Source: a bacterium (GTDB taxonomy: Bacteria > CAIWAD01). Taken from it: DNA of 8,549 bases. A program made the translations under genes and the position numbers. Below the pieces are notes generated by a model. The model was not told where the DNA came from and searched no databases. It was given only the letters and a program-made list of their open reading frames with translations. Shown one piece after another: positions 1 through 7,125 of the stretch (positions within the stretch are counted from its first letter, which is position 1; each line of letters opens with the position of its first letter). The stretch lies in assembly GCA_030685015.1 (NCBI GenBank), contig JAUXWS010000016.1, positions 1-8,549 of the forward strand, in the 5' to 3' direction.

Positions 1-90
1 GAGAACTTGCCGGCGGGCGGGTGTCGCGCCGGGCGGGCGAGCTGTTGCCCCATGTGGAGAGGTGGCCGGGGAGTGTCTGCTTCTGCGAAC

Positions 91-117
91 AGGTGTCCGA
101 CCCATGGTCGGACACCT
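91..117. repeat. Perfect 12-bp inverted repeat (hairpin)
   Basis: The arm AGGTGTCCGACC at 91-102 is followed by the 3-nt loop CAT and the exact reverse complement GGTCGGACACCT at 106-117. It lies about 85-110 nt beyond the stop codon of the minus-strand ABC permease gene. It could end that transcript, but neither side has a T-tract, so an intrinsic terminator is not clear. A dispersed intergenic palindrome (REP-like) is an alternative that needs genome-wide copies to support it. The repeat is read directly from the sequence; its role is inference. Confidence 0.85.
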
Positions 118-132
118 CGGCAAGGCTTGCCG
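118..132. repeat. 15-bp palindrome abutting the 91-117 hairpin
   Basis: CGGCAAG and CTTGCCG flank a single central G at 125, giving a perfect odd-centred palindrome that starts at the base after the preceding inverted repeat. As a hairpin it would have about a 5-bp stem. The two elements together give the 3' side of the permease operon two consecutive foldable units. It could be part of a terminator, part of a composite repeat, or a protein-binding site. Nothing else gene-like is seen in 1-201. Confidence 0.6.
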
Positions 133-201
133 CCCCCTGTGGACAACCACCATCTCACCGTCAGTCCGCCTGGACCCATCCATCGTGCGGCCGAGGCCCG
201 C

Positions 202-1236
202 TCAGCGCTCCTCGCGCCAGCGCAGCAGCCAGGCGGCCAGGCCCAGGAGCAGCAGCCCCAGCAGCACGCCACTCCACAGATCCAGGTTGCCGACGGCGGG
301 CCGCGGCTGGTCCCACTTGGCCATCTCGGTGAAGACATCGCCACGCGGGCCGCGCAGGACCCAGCCGGGCGGAGGCAGATGGCGACCCAGCCACTGGAGG
401 AGGCCGCCCCCCGTCAGGTAGATCTTGTCCAGCACGACCAAGGCCAGCACGGCGAGCCCCGCCGCCGGCCGGCGGGCCGGGTGCCAAGCGTTGAGGGCGA
501 AAAGCAGGCCGACCACCGGTAGAAAGAGGAGGAAGTCCACGGCCAAGCCCAGCAGCAGGTGACCCCACACCTGGCCCAAGGGCGCCGGCGCCCACAGCAG
601 GGCAATGGGATTGAGCCCGGCGAAGAGGGCGGCCAGGGAGGCGACGCCCAGCATGACGAGGTGGGAGGCCACCACGGTGGCGGCCATCAGCAGGAGCAGG
701 CCGGGCACCAGCACGAGGGCCTTGGCCGCGATCATCTCCAGCTCGGTCACGGGCATGGATTTGAAGAAGTAGATGCTGCGGTCGCGCGACTCCCGGCGCA
801 GGACGCCCAGGGCCAGGACGGCCGCCAGCAGGCCCAGGGGCAGCAACAGCGAGCGGGTGGCGCCCGTCAGTCCAAGGAAGAGGACCTGCCCGCGCACTCT
901 CTCCGGCAGCCGGTCGAAGAAATGGAGCAGGTTGCCCACTGTCACCTCGCCCAGCTCCACCTGGATGCCCGTGCCCTGCAGGCCGGGGAAGAGGTGCTGC
1001 AGGTCGGCGTCCTCCCCGTTGATGATGATGGGTTCCTCGTGGTGGGACTGCAGGTTGGCGTTGATCCGCCCGGGGGCGACGAGGGCCAGCAGGCTGCCGA
1101 CCAGGACCAGGCCCACCAGGATGAGGGGCATCAACCAGAGCACGCGGTGTTCCCAGCTCTCGCGGCGGATCAGCATGCCCAGCCGCGCGGCGCGGGTGAT
1201 GGGGCGGCTTTCGCCCGGCAGGTGTGTCGCGTCCAT
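202..1236 (-). CDS. ABC-2 type transporter permease
   Basis: This 344-residue polytopic membrane protein is the likely channel partner of the ATPase encoded just upstream. Hydrophobic segments are visible at about residues 33-55, 117-146, 172-200, 222-250, 258-276 and 319-339, with an extracytoplasmic-looking loop between the first two (about 56-110). The cytoplasmic stretch around 148-172 (RRESRDRSIYFFKSMPVTEL) resembles the 'DRsi.F.KSmPVs' signature of ABC-2 permeases found beside YtrA-type regulators. The ATG at 1234-1236 overlaps the ATPase stop codon (TGATG) and has a GGAGGG ribosome site just upstream, so this start is preferred over the long open extension to 1950, which lies in another frame of the ATPase gene. 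The substrate is unknown; export of an antimicrobial or an envelope-related compound is typical of such operons, but that is inference. Confidence 0.85.
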   Translation of the reverse strand: MDATHLPGESRPITRAARLGMLIRRESWEHRVLWLMPLILVGLVLVGSLLALVAPGRINANLQSHHEEPIIINGEDADLQHLFPGLQGTGIQVELGEVTVGNLLHFFDRLPERVRGQVLFLGLTGATRSLLLPLGLLAAVLALGVLRRESRDRSIYFFKSMPVTELEMIAAKALVLVPGLLLLMAATVVASHLVMLGVASLAALFAGLNPIALLWAPAPLGQVWGHLLLGLAVDFLLFLPVVGLLFALNAWHPARRPAAGLAVLALVVLDKIYLTGGGLLQWLGRHLPPPGWVLRGPRGDVFTEMAKWDQPRPAVGNLDLWSGVLLGLLLLGLAAWLLRWREER

Positions 1237-2093
1237 CAGGATCTCCCTCCTTCCATCATCGCCACGAAAAGATCGGCCACGCCGGGGGTGCGCAGCTCGC
1301 CCAGGGGCTCCAGCCGCTCCCGCGCCACGCCGTCGTAGAGGAAATGGTGCTGGCCGAAGAGGGCCTCCTCGCGCAGCGGCCCCAGGGCGCGGGCGGCGGG
1401 CGCGTCCGCCGGCGCGCAGCTGAGGCGGACGAAGCGGGCGGGCAGCTCGTCCATGGCCAGCGACAGGACGATGCGCCCGCGGTTGATGAAAAGCAGGTCG
1501 GTGAGGATGTGCTCCACCTCCTCCACCTGGTGCGTGCTGATGAGGATGGTGCGCGACTCGTCGATGAAGTCCGTCACCAGGCTGCTGTGGAAGGCCTTGC
1601 GGTAGAGGATGTCGAGGCCCAGGGTCGGCTCGTCCAGCACAAGCAAGCGGGCGTCGATGGCCATGACCAGGGCCAGGTGGAGCTGGGTCTTCATGCCCTT
1701 GGATAGCCGCGCCACTTTGAAGGACGGCCGGATCTCCGTCCGCGCCAGGAAGGCCTCCGCCTTCTCCCGGTGGAAGCGCGGATGCACGCCGGCGCAGTAG
1801 GCCAGCAATTGGTCCACGCGGATCCAGTCGGGCAGGGTGGCCACGTCGGCGATGTAGGAGAGCTGCTCCAGCAGCCGCGCCCGGTCCCGGTGGGGGTCCA
1901 GCCCCAGCACGCTCAGCTCCCCGTCGAAGCGCAGCAGGCCCAGGATGCACTTGAGCAGGGTGGACTTGCCCGCCCCGTTGGGCCCGATCAAGCCCACGAT
2001 GCGCCCCGCCGGCAGGCTGAGATCCACCTCGCTCAGCGCCTGGACCCGCCCGTAGCGCTTGCCCAGGCCGCGCGCCCGCACCAGCTCAGTCAT
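1236..2093 (-). CDS. ABC transporter ATP-binding protein (YtrB/BcrA-like)
   Basis: This 285-residue ATPase powers the adjacent permease. Walker A is GPNGAGKST (residues 37-45). The signature loop is degenerate, LSKGMKTQL (130-138) in place of LSGGQ, a form common in ABC-2 exporters. Walker B is LLVLDEP (150-156), the D-loop is LGLD (158-161), and the H-loop histidine is 188 (ISTHQVEEV). A C-terminal region of about 75 residues follows the nucleotide-binding domain. The ATG at 2091-2093 is preceded by GGGAGGG inside the end of the regulator gene, which it overlaps by 8 nt. At the other end its TGA shares one base with the permease ATG. Both junctions suggest coupled translation. The family is secure; the transported substrate cannot be read from the sequence. 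Confidence 0.93.
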   Translation of the reverse strand: MTELVRARGLGKRYGRVQALSEVDLSLPAGRIVGLIGPNGAGKSTLLKCILGLLRFDGELSVLGLDPHRDRARLLEQLSYIADVATLPDWIRVDQLLAYCAGVHPRFHREKAEAFLARTEIRPSFKVARLSKGMKTQLHLALVMAIDARLLVLDEPTLGLDILYRKAFHSSLVTDFIDESRTILISTHQVEEVEHILTDLLFINRGRIVLSLAMDELPARFVRLSCAPADAPAARALGPLREEALFGQHHFLYDGVARERLEPLGELRTPGVADLFVAMMEGGRS

Positions 2094-2475
2094 GGTCCGG
2101 CCCTCCCTGGTTGGCTGGCGGCGCCGGAAGGCCGGCGGTCAGCTCCTCCACCGACAGGCCCAGCGCCTGGATGCGCTGGCGGATCTGCGGCCACTCCGTC
2201 TCCAGGAAGCGCCGCCGCTCCTGCTCCATCAGGCGCTGCCAGGCGCCCTCCCGGATGAACATGCCCAGTCCCCTCCTCTTCTCCAGCACCCCCTCGTCGG
2301 CCAGGAGCTGGTAGGCCTTCATCACTGTGATGGGATTGACCGCCACCTCCGCCGCCACCTGCCGCACCGAAGGCAACTGCTCCTCGGGCTTCAGCGTGCC
2401 CCCCAGGATCAGGCGCACGATGCGGTCGCGGATCTGCAGGAAGATGGGGTCCCGGTCGTTCCACGCTTGCGGCAT
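2086..2475 (-). CDS. GntR-family transcriptional regulator, YtrA subfamily
   Basis: This 129-residue protein has the usual YtrA size: a winged helix with a short C-terminal dimerisation tail rather than a large ligand domain. The N-terminal DPIFLQIRDRIV (9-20) opens the GntR fold. LPSVRQVAAEVAVNPITVMK (34-53) is the helix-turn-helix, followed by the wing (EKRRGLGMFI, 65-74). The helical tail (about 78-115) ends with LGLSVEEL. The start is fixed: ATG at 2473-2475 is the only Met before an in-frame TGA two codons upstream; its ribosome site is weak. The gene heads the operon with the ATPase and permease and overlaps the ATPase by 8 nt. By analogy with the family it probably represses its own operon until an envelope-active or transported compound is present; the inducer is unknown. 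Confidence 0.92.
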   Translation of the reverse strand: MPQAWNDRDPIFLQIRDRIVRLILGGTLKPEEQLPSVRQVAAEVAVNPITVMKAYQLLADEGVLEKRRGLGMFIREGAWQRLMEQERRRFLETEWPQIRQRIQALGLSVEELTAGLPAPPANQGGPDHD

Positions 2476-2493
2476 CGCTCACTCATCGTTTTA

Positions 2494-2512
2494 GTGTTGT
2501 ATCGAACTACAC
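2494..2512 (-). promoter_or_regulatory. Candidate operator dyad upstream of the GntR/YtrA operon
   Basis: On the plus strand GTGTTGT (2494-2500) and ACTACAC (2506-2512) form an inverted repeat matching at 6 of 7 positions around a 5-nt centre. It lies 18-37 nt upstream of the regulator ATG, in the most AT-rich part of this intergenic region. YtrA-type repressors usually bind such short dyads over their own promoters. Looser flanking symmetry (TTTAG at 2490-2494, CTAAA at 2515-2519) may extend it. The dyad is seen; its use as an operator is inferred from position. Confidence 0.45.
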
Positions 2513-2540
2513 CGCTAAACCACGCAAACGGAGACCATAT

Positions 2541-2546
2541 TGTCAA
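2541..2546 (-). promoter_or_regulatory. Possible -35 element of the GntR operon promoter
   Basis: The minus strand reads a consensus TTGACA here, about 65 nt before the regulator ATG and upstream of the candidate operator. No good -10 hexamer lies at 16-18 nt, so the assignment rests on one box and on position. Between here and the ppk1 start at 2811 no clear promoter for the plus-strand genes could be picked out by eye, and that stretch holds no convincing gene. Confidence 0.25.
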
Positions 2547-2810
2547 GGGTCGGGCGCAAGATTTCCCCGCCCGGCGCCACAGGACCCGTCGACCTCGGTC
2601 CCGAAGACATCCCTTTGGGTGACTTTGGCTTGGACCCCCACGCACCGCTCTCCACACGCCGCCCTAACACATCCTTCACTCCTTCCGCCCGCGACCTTCC
2701 GGCCAATGCCGCTTGTCTGGAGGGGCTGGGCCCATCCCTGTTCCAGGCCGCCTGCGGTCCGGATAGTGGTGGAATGTCCCGGTCAAACCCTTTCTTGGCA
2801 GGAGCGCTGG

Positions 2811-4898
2811 ATGAACACCATGAAGAAAAGCTCCGACAGCACCCGCTTCATTCCCAAGGAACTGAGCTGGTTGGCCTTCAACCAGCGCGTGCTCCAGGAG
2901 GCCGCCGACCCGCGCGTGCCGCTGGTGGAGCGCCTGCGCTTCCTGGGCATCGCCTCCAACAACCTGGACGAGTTCTTCCGCGTGCGGGTGGCCTCGCTCA
3001 AGCGGCTGGCCCGGCTGGGACCACGGGCCGTCAAGCTCATCGGACACGACGCCAACCACGTGCTGGAGCAGGTGCGCCAGCGCGTCATCGGGCACAACCG
3101 GGAATACGACGAGGTCTTCCGCACCGTCCTGGAGCGCCTGGAGCAGGCGGGCATCCGCCTGGCCTATCCCGCCGCGCTGGATGAGCGGCAGGCGGCCCAC
3201 GTGCGCGATCATTTCCGCCGCCACGTGCGGGCCGAGTTGAGCCCCGTCCTCCTGGGCCGCCGCGAGCGGCTGGCCGACCTCAACGAACGCAACGTCTATC
3301 TGGCTGTGCGATTGTCGGACAGCCAGGACCGGCGTCGGGAGCGCCACGCCCTCATCGATCTGCCCGCCGATCTGCCCCGCTTCCTGGTGCTGCCGGTTGG
3401 CGGTCGGCGGCGGGACATCCTCCTCCTGGACGACATGGTGCGCCTCATGCTGGGCGAGATCTTCGCCCAGTTCCAGCTGGACCGCCAGGAGGCCTGGGCC
3501 TTCAAACTGACCCGCGACGCCGAGCTGGACGTGGAGGACGACGTGGGGCTGAGTTTCAGCGCCAAGCTGGCCGTCAGCCTCAAGAAGCGGGCGCGCGGTG
3601 CTCCCGTGCGCCTCCTCTATGACGCCGCCATGCCCCGCGAGCTGCTCGACCTGCTGGTGGCCAAGCTGGGCATCAGCCGGCGCGACACCCTGTTGCCCGG
3701 CGGCCGCATCCACAAGCGGAGCGATTTCCTGCGCTTCCCGGACATCAGCGGCCCACGCCTGCAGTACCCGCCCGCCCTGGTCACGCCGCACCGCGGGTTG
3801 CCCGCCGACGCCTCCATGCTGGCCTCCCTGCGCCGCCGGGATCTGCTGCTCCACGTCCCCTACAATCCCTTCAGCCAGTTCGTCGATCTGCTGCGCGAGG
3901 CGGCCCTCGATCCCAAGGTGACGGCCATCCGCATGACCTTGTACCGGGTGGCGCGCGCTTCAGACGTCGTGCGCGCCCTGGTCTCGGCGCGGCGCAACGG
4001 CAAGCAGGTGACGGTGGTGGTGGAATTGCAGGCCCGCTTCGACGAGGAGGCCAACATCAACTGGGCCGAGCAGCTGCGCGACGAGGGGGTGGAGGTGATC
4101 TTCGGCGTGCCCGGCCTCAAAGTGCACGCCAAGCTCCTGCTCATCGAGCGCCAGGAGGGTCGCGAGGGCGGCCTCTACGCCGGGGTGGGCACAGGCAACT
4201 TCAACGAGGATACAGCCTCCATCTTCGAGGACATGCTCCTGCTCACCACCGACCGCCGCATCACGCGCGAGGTGGCGCAGCTCTTCGCCTACTTCCGCCG
4301 GAGCTACCTGCAGGTCCACTTCCAGCACCTGCTGGTCAGCCCCTGGACGACGCGGGACCGCATTGACGACCTGATCAAGGGAGAGATCTCCCGGGCCGCC
4401 GCCGGCCGGCCGGCGCGCATCGACCTCAAGTTGAACAACCTGGCCGACCACCGTGTCATCGACCGCCTCTACGAGGCCGCCGCCGCCGGGGTGGAGCTTC
4501 GCCTCAACGTGCGCGGCATGTTCGCCATGAAGCCCGGCTGGCCGAAAGGGGGCCGGCCTGTGCAGGCCATGGCCGTGATCGACCGTTACCTGGAGCACAG
4601 CCGCGTCTTCCGCTTCCACCAGCAGACGCGACCGCTCTTCTACCTGGGCAGCGGCGACCTTCTTCCGCGCAATCTCGACCGCCGCATCGAGGCGATGGTT
4701 CCCATCTACGATCCCGGCATCCGCGCCTACCTGGAGCGTGTGCTGGACCTCCACTGGGAGGATCGCGCCTCGGCCCGCCTGCTGGACGACCGGCAAGGCA
4801 ACGTCCGGCGCGACCCCGCCGCCACCCGCCCGCGTGTGCAGGAGGAGATCGCCCGCCTCAACCGCGAGCTCCATGGCCTGGGCGGGGAGGCGGTTTGA
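2811..4898 (+). CDS. ppk1: Polyphosphate kinase 1 (PPK1)
   Basis: PPK1 reversibly transfers the ATP gamma-phosphate to growing inorganic polyphosphate. The product is 695 residues, the usual PPK1 length. The N-terminal domain shows KELSWLAFNQRVLQEAAD (16-33) and IASNNLDEFFRVRV (47-60), with Asn51 matching the nucleotide-contacting Asn45 of E. coli. In the catalytic C1/C2 domains I find Arg379 (TLYR), Arg409 (ARFDE), the phosphorylated His439 (KVHAKLLLI), Arg568 (VRG) and the second catalytic His596 (LEHSR). These sit at a constant +4 offset from E. coli R375, R405, H435, R564 and H592. One deviation is Phe472 (SIFED), where E. coli has Tyr468. The ATG at 2811 has AGGAG just upstream; a second ATG at 2820 is possible. 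The frame is open upstream to 2619, but that stretch lacks family similarity. The stop overlaps the next gene. Confidence 0.97.
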   Translation: MNTMKKSSDSTRFIPKELSWLAFNQRVLQEAADPRVPLVERLRFLGIASNNLDEFFRVRVASLKRLARLGPRAVKLIGHDANHVLEQVRQRVIGHNREYDEVFRTVLERLEQAGIRLAYPAALDERQAAHVRDHFRRHVRAELSPVLLGRRERLADLNERNVYLAVRLSDSQDRRRERHALIDLPADLPRFLVLPVGGRRRDILLLDDMVRLMLGEIFAQFQLDRQEAWAFKLTRDAELDVEDDVGLSFSAKLAVSLKKRARGAPVRLLYDAAMPRELLDLLVAKLGISRRDTLLPGGRIHKRSDFLRFPDISGPRLQYPPALVTPHRGLPADASMLASLRRRDLLLHVPYNPFSQFVDLLREAALDPKVTAIRMTLYRVARASDVVRALVSARRNGKQVTVVVELQARFDEEANINWAEQLRDEGVEVIFGVPGLKVHAKLLLIERQEGREGGLYAGVGTGNFNEDTASIFEDMLLLTTDRRITREVAQLFAYFRRSYLQVHFQHLLVSPWTTRDRIDDLIKGEISRAAAGRPARIDLKLNNLADHRVIDRLYEAAAAGVELRLNVRGMFAMKPGWPKGGRPVQAMAVIDRYLEHSRVFRFHQQTRPLFYLGSGDLLPRNLDRRIEAMVPIYDPGIRAYLERVLDLHWEDRASARLLDDRQGNVRRDPAATRPRVQEEIARLNRELHGLGGEAV

Positions 4899-5812
4899 GC
4901 CGGCCTCCTGGGGCGACGGAATCCGGCCTGCGCCTGGCCGCCGTGGACGTGGGCTCCAACGCCCTGCGCCTGCTCTTCTCCCAGGTGCTGGAAGAGAAGG
5001 GCAAGCCCGTCTTCCGCAAGGCCAGCCTCATCCGCATGCCCCTGCGCCTGGGGACGGAGGCTTTCGTCGGGCACCGCCTGGAGGCGGACACGGTGGAGCG
5101 CCTGGTGCAATCCATCCTCGCCTTCCGCCTTCTGCTGGAAGCCTGGCGCCCCGTGGCCTGGCGGGCCTGCGCCACGGCCGCCCTGCGCAGCGTGGAGAAC
5201 GGGAGCGAGATCCTGGCGCGCATCCGCCGGGAAGCGGGCCTGGAGCTGGAGATCATCAGCGGCCGCCGCGAGGCGGAGCTGCTCCTGCGCAACCAGCCCC
5301 AGGACTGGCATCCCGAGAGCGAGGCCTATCTCTATGTGGACGTGGGCGGCGGCTCCACCGAAACCACCCTTTTGCACGGGGGAGCGGTGCGGGCCAGCCG
5401 CTCTTGGCCCCTGGGCACGGTGCGGCTGTTGGCCGGCGAGGAGGATCCCCGCGTCTGGGCCGACCTGGCGCGCTGGCTGGCCGAGGCCTGCGCCCACCTG
5501 AACCCCGTCTGCGTGGGTAGCGGCGGCAATGTCAACAAGCTGGCCAGCCTGCTCAAGCAGGACGAGACGGAGCCCATCTCCGCCGGCCAATTCCGCCGCA
5601 TGCTGGACAAAGTGGCGCCCCTCACCGTCGAGGAGCGCGTGCTGCGCCTGGGTCTGCGCCCCGACCGCGCCGACGTCTTCCCCCACGCTCTGCGCATCTA
5701 TCTGGCCTGCATGGAGGCGGCCAGCGCGCGGATCATGCTGGCGCCCCGCCTGGGTCTGGCCGACGCCTTGGTGCGCGAGGCCTGGCAGGAGTGGGCCGGG
5801 CCAGGTGCTTGA
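4895..5812 (+). CDS. ppx: Exopolyphosphatase, Ppx/GppA family (short form)
   Basis: This enzyme probably releases phosphate from polyphosphate chain ends, or hydrolyses pppGpp; both activities occur in the family. The 305-residue product covers the two ASKHA-type actin-like domains and lacks the C-terminal HD-like domain of the ~500-residue E. coli Ppx. Visible motifs are the phosphate-1 loop AVDVGSNALRLL (16-27), SGRREAE (122-128) with Glu126 matching catalytic Glu121 of E. coli Ppx, phosphate-2 VDVGGGSTE (148-156), and VGSGGNVNK (207-215). The start is TTG at 4895-4897, overlapping the ppk1 stop as TTGA, with GGGGAGG a few bases upstream. This is strong support for a non-ATG start and coupled translation. 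Pairing with PPK1 favours a polyphosphate role over GppA activity. Confidence 0.93.
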   Translation: MSRPPGATESGLRLAAVDVGSNALRLLFSQVLEEKGKPVFRKASLIRMPLRLGTEAFVGHRLEADTVERLVQSILAFRLLLEAWRPVAWRACATAALRSVENGSEILARIRREAGLELEIISGRREAELLLRNQPQDWHPESEAYLYVDVGGGSTETTLLHGGAVRASRSWPLGTVRLLAGEEDPRVWADLARWLAEACAHLNPVCVGSGGNVNKLASLLKQDETEPISAGQFRRMLDKVAPLTVEERVLRLGLRPDRADVFPHALRIYLACMEAASARIMLAPRLGLADALVREAWQEWAGPGA

Positions 5813-5889
5813 AGTGGGTCGGGCCGCACCCGCCTTCCACACGAGACCATAACAGAGAGCCAGCACCTTGGGGCGAAAGGGGAGGCCTC

Positions 5890-6702
5890 ATGCCCGACCA
5901 TCGCGCCATCTTCCTGTCCGACCTGCACCTGGGCACGCGGGCCTGCCAGGCCGAGCCCCTGCTCGCCTTCCTCCAGGCCCACAACGCGGAGCGCATCTAC
6001 CTGGCCGGCGACCTGCTTGACCTCTGGCGCTTCCGCAGCGCCGGGCTGTGGTTCCCCCAGCTCCATGTCAACATTGTGCGCACCCTGCTGGGCAAGGCCA
6101 AGCACGGCACCGAGCTGGTCTACATCCCCGGCAACCACGACGAGCTGCTGCGCCAGTTCCTCGACCTGCAGGCGGAACCGCGCCTGGGCAGGATCCGCAT
6201 CGCGTCGGAGGCCGAGCATCGCTTGCTGGACGGCCGCCGGCTGTGGATCACCCACGGCGACCAGCACCACGGCTATCTGCGCCTGCTGGACAACAAGCCC
6301 CTGCATTGGCTGGTGGACAAGGGCTACGGCCTGCTCACCCTGGCCAGCGCCGCCACCCGCCCCCTTTTCGCCGAGGGTGAGAACCTAAGCCGCCTGCTGC
6401 GCGGCCGCATCAAGCGCGTGGGCCACTACTACGAGCGTTTCGCCGAGGACATGGCGCGCCGGGCCGCGGCGGCCGGCTACGACGGCGTGGTGTGCGGGCA
6501 CAACCACCACCCGGAGCTGCGGGAGGTGGACGGCACGCTCTATCTCAACTGCGGCGATTGGGTGGACAACTGCAGCGCCGCGGCGGAGACGCCGGACGGC
6601 CGGCTCATCCTGCTCCGGTCGGAGGCGGTGGAGAGCAGGAGCCTGCCCTTCCTGCCGGAAGCTGTCGGCAGCCGGGCGGCCGACGGGCGGGCGGCCGCCT
6701 GA
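5890..6702 (+). CDS. lpxH: LpxH-family metallophosphoesterase (UDP-2,3-diacylglucosamine diphosphatase-like)
   Basis: The 270-residue calcineurin-like phosphoesterase has the COG2908 layout: SDLHLG (10-15), GDLLDLW (40-46), GNHDE (81-85), THGD (121-124), GHNHH (203-207) and the C-terminal NCGDWVDNC that typifies LpxH relatives. In lipid A synthesis LpxH cleaves UDP-2,3-diacylglucosamine to lipid X and UMP at the inner membrane. After HGD this protein has QHHG (125-128), where many relatives have an acidic or hydrophobic run, so the exact substrate is less certain than the fold. The ATG at 5890 has AGGGGAGG about 5 nt upstream; the frame is open upstream to 5791 but without domain content and overlapping ppx. 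It lies 77 nt after ppx, and its stop overlaps the dgkA start (TGATG). A non-LpxH UDP-sugar or other pyrophosphatase remains possible. Confidence 0.85.
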   Translation: MPDHRAIFLSDLHLGTRACQAEPLLAFLQAHNAERIYLAGDLLDLWRFRSAGLWFPQLHVNIVRTLLGKAKHGTELVYIPGNHDELLRQFLDLQAEPRLGRIRIASEAEHRLLDGRRLWITHGDQHHGYLRLLDNKPLHWLVDKGYGLLTLASAATRPLFAEGENLSRLLRGRIKRVGHYYERFAEDMARRAAAAGYDGVVCGHNHHPELREVDGTLYLNCGDWVDNCSAAAETPDGRLILLRSEAVESRSLPFLPEAVGSRAADGRAAA

Positions 6703-7052
6703 TGGCCTTCCCGCCCCGCCGCCTGCGGGCCGCCTTTGGCTACTCCCGCCAGGGCCTGGCCGCCGCCTGGCGCAGCGAGGCCTCCTTCCGCGACGAGGTC
6801 TGGCTGAGCGCCATCCTCCTCCCCCTGGCCTGCTGGCTGGGTGAGAATGGCGTCGAACGCGCCTTGCTCGCCGCCAGCTGGCTGCTCGTCCCGCTGGTCG
6901 AGCTGCTCAACACGGCGGTGGAGGTCCTGGTGGAGCGGATCGATCCCGCCTTCCACCCGCTTTCCGGCCGCGCCAAGGACCTGGGCAGCGCCGCCGTGCT
7001 GCTGGCCATGCTCGTGGCGGCGCTGGTGTGGTGGCTGGTGCTGCTGGGCTGA
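6702..7052 (+). CDS. dgkA: Diacylglycerol kinase, DgkA type
   Basis: This small integral membrane kinase phosphorylates diacylglycerol to phosphatidic acid, recycling lipid left by transfer of phospholipid head groups. The 116-residue protein aligns by eye along its length with the 122-residue E. coli enzyme: GYSRQGLAAAWRSEASFRDE (13-32) with Glu26 and Glu32, ELLNTAVE (67-74) with Glu67, Asn70 and Glu74, and SGRAKDLGSAAVL (88-100) with Lys92 and Asp93. E. coli Asp80 corresponds to Glu78 here, a conservative change. Three membrane helices are evident (about 34-50, 52-72, 96-115). The ATG at 6702 shares its A with the lpxH TGA, so the two are probably co-translated. It ends the plus-strand operon, converging on the VRR-NUC gene 73 bp away. 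Confidence 0.95.
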   Translation: MAFPPRRLRAAFGYSRQGLAAAWRSEASFRDEVWLSAILLPLACWLGENGVERALLAASWLLVPLVELLNTAVEVLVERIDPAFHPLSGRAKDLGSAAVLLAMLVAALVWWLVLLG

Positions 7053-7125
7053 GACTTGACGACAACTTCCGCCTCGGTCAGTGAAACACAGATCCGCAGA
7101 GGCCCCGGAGGTTGGGGCGGGACGC

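Noticed and set aside
1237-1950. Upstream extension of the permease reading frame, giving a 582-residue protein
   Set aside because: The extension is an alternative frame of the ABC ATPase gene, rich in Gly/Ala/Pro/Arg, and the permease has a well-placed ATG and ribosome site at 1236.
2676-3854. Long open frame on the minus strand inside ppk1
   Set aside because: It is an antisense shadow of ppk1 caused by high GC at third codon positions; composition is Gln/Ala/Gly-rich with no family motif.
3960-5866. Overlapping long minus-strand frames across ppk1 and ppx
   Set aside because: These are antisense shadows of two genes with complete catalytic motifs on the plus strand.
7102-7118. GCCCC/GGGGC hairpin between dgkA and the VRR-NUC gene as a bidirectional terminator
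   Set aside because: A 5-bp stem without a T-tract is expected often by chance in GC-rich DNA.
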